Source: a virus. Taken from it: a stretch of DNA of 54,439 bases. The translations under genes and the position numbers were made by a program. Every line of letters starts with the position of its first letter. Position 1 is the first letter of the stretch. The notes beneath the pieces are model-generated. The model was not told the origin of the DNA and made no database searches. It worked only from the letters and a program-made list of their open reading frames with translations. Shown here piece after piece: positions 52,542 through 54,439 of this stretch. The stretch spans positions 1 to 54,439 of IMG/VR virus record IMGVR_UViG_3300025674_000054; one strand, given 5' to 3'.

Positions 52542-53807
52542 ATGAAAGATAATTTTGACCTTTATTCATGGAATAAAAATCGCTATTTGGGGAAAGCTCA
52601 TGTAGCTAAAGAAACTAAAGACGAAAATTTCGATTTACATGAATGGAATAAAAAACGTTATTTAGGTGAATTGGATATTAATACCACTGGTGGTGATACT
52701 GATGTTGATAACCTAAATATAGATAAAGGTGGAGATGATGCTAAAATGGGAGCGGAATTAGAATCAGATGCTAATGTAGTAGGAGAAAACCAATCTCATT
52801 TAGAGTTTTTACAAAAGTATTTATCAAAAATGCACCCTGAATTAAGGTGGGAAATTAGTTTTGGAGAAAGGCTTGATGCATACGGCTCAGCCCAAGACTT
52901 AGCAAATTTTGGAAATAAATATCATGGTAAAAAATTTGGTGACTATGAAGTATTTCATGTAGATGATGATGATAGATTAGATATTGTTCGTGTTATTAAA
53001 TCTTCTAAATTAAGAGAAAATAAATCTTACCATACAGAAGAACATGCTAGATTTTTAACAGCATTGAGAGACTCAGGTGTTACTAATATGTTTGGTGCTG
53101 GTCCTTATTTAGCAGCAGAATTTGATTTAGACCAAAGAGAAGCTAGAAAAATATTAGCTAGTTGGATGGAATCATTTTCAGAAAATTTAAATGAAAGTTA
53201 TATGTACAAAGGATATAAAGACAAACATTTTGATATTTGTCCAACAGCTGAGGCTTTAAGAGATAGATTATTAGCAGGTGAATTTAAAGATACTAGTTGG
53301 GCTACAGGAACTGATTTTGAGAAAGAAGTAGGTGAGTGGCTTTACCAACATGATATTTTATTTGGTACTGAAAAACAAATATTAAAAGATAAAGAAGGGG
53401 ATGAAAATGATTTAGAAGTAGCAGAACAAGCTGTAGATAGAATTGTAAATTTATCTCGTGATTTAGGTATTCCTGCTAGTGAAATAAATGCTTATATTCC
53501 TGCTCATATTAAAAAAATTAAGGATATAGTTGAATATAGTTCATTAACTGAAAGCATTAAAGAAACAATTCGTTTTATCAAAGAAAACAACCCAGAATTT
53601 ACCAATGAAGAGATTAAAGCTGAATTAAAAGAAATTAAAGCATTAGGTGAGCAATTAGATGAATCTATGTGTAAAAGAGGAAAAAATTATATGGCTGCTA
53701 GAAAAAGAGCAGGCGAAAAATCCTCAGCTTACTTATCAGGTCGCGGTGTTAAAGTATGTAAAGGTCAGATTAAAGGAGCTGATGGTAAAAAGAAAAAATC
53801 ATATTAA
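52542..53807 (+). CDS. Modular virion-type protein with N-terminal repeat and LxE-linked modules
   Basis: A 421-residue protein. Residues 4-17 and 29-42 are a direct repeat (NFDLYSWNKNRYLG and NFDLHEWNKKRYLG). Modules follow, separated by L-x-E sites at 159 (KLRE|N), 218 (NLNE|S), 337 (SLTE|S) and 374 (QLDE|S). Residues 165-212 contain FLTALRDSGVTNMFGAGPYL and ILASWMESF. The C-terminal module (375-421) is basic with CKRGKNYMAARKRAGEKSS and VKVCKG. No catalytic motif is recognised. A late-type motif upstream and the LxE spacing suggest a packaged, processed protein. Confidence 0.55.
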   Translation: MKDNFDLYSWNKNRYLGKAHVAKETKDENFDLHEWNKKRYLGELDINTTGGDTDVDNLNIDKGGDDAKMGAELESDANVVGENQSHLEFLQKYLSKMHPELRWEISFGERLDAYGSAQDLANFGNKYHGKKFGDYEVFHVDDDDRLDIVRVIKSSKLRENKSYHTEEHARFLTALRDSGVTNMFGAGPYLAAEFDLDQREARKILASWMESFSENLNESYMYKGYKDKHFDICPTAEALRDRLLAGEFKDTSWATGTDFEKEVGEWLYQHDILFGTEKQILKDKEGDENDLEVAEQAVDRIVNLSRDLGIPASEINAYIPAHIKKIKDIVEYSSLTESIKETIRFIKENNPEFTNEEIKAELKEIKALGEQLDESMCKRGKNYMAARKRAGEKSSAYLSGRGVKVCKGQIKGADGKKKKSY

Positions 53808-54079
53808 TGATTCCAAATTACGAAGAAATATTACGTGAATCTTTAAAAGATTGGTTTGGCAAAGAAGATTGGGTCCGAATTAACACTTCAGGTAATATAG
53901 CTGGTAAATGTGGTACAATGAAAAAAGGCAAAGCTACAACAAGATGTTTGCCTAGAAAAAAAGCACAATCACTTACAAAGGCAGAGCGTAAAGCAACTGT
54001 AGCTAAGAAAGTACGTGGTAGTAAAAAAGGCAAACAGTTTGTGAAAAACACAGATAAAGCCGAATTTAAAAAGAAATAA
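53807..54079 (+). CDS. Small basic protein with LxE leader, internal-protein candidate
   Basis: A 90-residue protein starting MIPNYEEILRE11|S12, then DWFGKEDWVRINTSGNIAGK, CGTMKKGKATTRCLPRKKAQ and a very Lys/Arg-rich end. Small and basic after an acidic leader, it has the profile of T4 internal proteins IPI-III. The CGTM...RCLPRKKAQSLTKAERKA block is one I remember as a recurring module in phage proteins of unknown function. TAATG overlap with the preceding gene. Confidence 0.6.
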   Translation: MIPNYEEILRESLKDWFGKEDWVRINTSGNIAGKCGTMKKGKATTRCLPRKKAQSLTKAERKATVAKKVRGSKKGKQFVKNTDKAEFKKK

Positions 54080-54439
54080 ATGAAATTTATATATTCATTA
54101 TTAATACTACTTCTTACTAGTTGTGGTGTCCAATGGCAATACACAACCTTAAATCACGCTGCTCAAGTAGATTCTATCTATAGTTCCCCAAATATTCAAA
54201 TTGATACTATCAATTCAGCATCAGATTTAAGATGGAAATTAAGAACCGATTTTAATTTTAGATATGATTTTGCACAATATGCAATGCAACAACCTTATTC
54301 TTGGTATTGGAATAATCCAAGATTAGAAGGTATTTGGAGACCATATAATAGATTTGATGTATATTTTTATAGTAATTGGTTTTGGAATGATTGGGCATTT
54401 AATTATCCATTTCATCATACTTGGGGCTGGAATAATTGG
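54080..54439 (+). CDS. Phage lipoprotein, partial (runs off the window)
   Basis: Starts immediately after the preceding stop: MKFIYSLLILLLTSC with lipobox LTSC, lipidated C15 followed by G-V-Q. The visible 120 residues after the signal are rich in Trp, Tyr, Phe and Asn (SWYWNNPRLEGIWRPYNRF, WFWNDWAFNYPFHHTWGW), so the mature protein is aromatic and probably membrane- or surface-associated. There is no K-(D/E)2 export tag, unlike the lipoprotein at 4833. The 3' end is missing. Confidence 0.7.
   Translation, partial: MKFIYSLLILLLTSCGVQWQYTTLNHAAQVDSIYSSPNIQIDTINSASDLRWKLRTDFNFRYDFAQYAMQQPYSWYWNNPRLEGIWRPYNRFDVYFYSNWFWNDWAFNYPFHHTWGWNNW

Noticed and set aside
53818-54144. Minus-strand frame of 108 codons near the right end
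   Set aside because: Antisense to the basic protein gene, with no start context or recognisable domain.

Overview
The window is AT-rich DNA from a contractile-tailed phage of the T4-like superfamily, almost certainly infecting a member of the Bacteroidota. The T4-type evidence is a gp55-like late sigma factor (8376-9080), a gp5-like spike with a triple-stranded beta-helix tail (9463-10779), a gp25-like wedge protein (12620-13027), a gp6/baseplate-J-like wedge protein (13027-14916) and a gp61-like primase (44837-45766). The host inference rests on eight promoter-like sites with a (T/G)TG box, a fixed spacer and a TATATTTA/TATATTG box, which resemble the Bacteroidota -33/-7 promoter (TTTG, TAnnTTTG). 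It is supported by phage lipoproteins with classical lipoboxes, one of which carries a Bacteroidota-like S-K-E-E surface-export tag.

Layout. 1-883 is a mostly non-coding, structured stretch with one 32-codon ORF and a strong terminator. 884-3015 is a minus-strand operon: a membrane-anchored coiled coil, a thioredoxin-like protein and two 2-oxoglutarate/Fe(II) oxygenase-like proteins. 3171-9080 holds small accessory and regulatory genes (DUF932, lipoprotein, T5orf172, tRNA-Leu, SNase-type nuclease, HD hydrolase, late sigma). 9117-29303 is the baseplate and structural block, with a 2957-residue protein and several paralogues. 29336-41548 encodes a 4070-residue fibre built from Gly-Ser/Thr-Ser triplets, six copies of a small beta domain, IGGG beta-roll blocks and a C-terminal S74 intramolecular chaperone. 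41577-46530 contains a GT9-like glycosyltransferase, a GIY-YIG protein, an AspH-like/riboflavin-kinase-like fusion, the primase and a PD-(D/E)XK nuclease. 46544-54439 holds small enzymes and then a cluster of multidomain proteins.

The most unusual part is 47719-54079. Several proteins start with a leader of about 10-14 residues ending in L-x-E, and the large ones carry further L/I-x-E sites exactly at the linkers between predicted domains. The domains are a nucleotidyltransferase, an H-Y-T ART-like domain, a basic module, a metallopeptidase-like domain, an R-S-ExE ADP-ribosyltransferase-like domain and a HAD nucleotidase. In T4 the prohead protease gp21 cuts at (L/I)-x-E and removes a 10-residue capsid-targeting leader from proteins that are packaged and injected (IPI-III, Alt). 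I infer that this cluster is a set of capsid-targeted effectors, partly encoded as a polyprotein cut inside the prohead. The protease gene itself is not in the window.

Regulation seems to use two signal classes. Host-type promoters, three of them fused to a TTGG/CCAG hairpin, drive the left operons and the 46983 operon. The 13-mer TATTTATAATAAA occurs six times exactly, 0-9 nt before start codons of structural or packaged-protein genes, and is a candidate late promoter for the gp55-like sigma factor.
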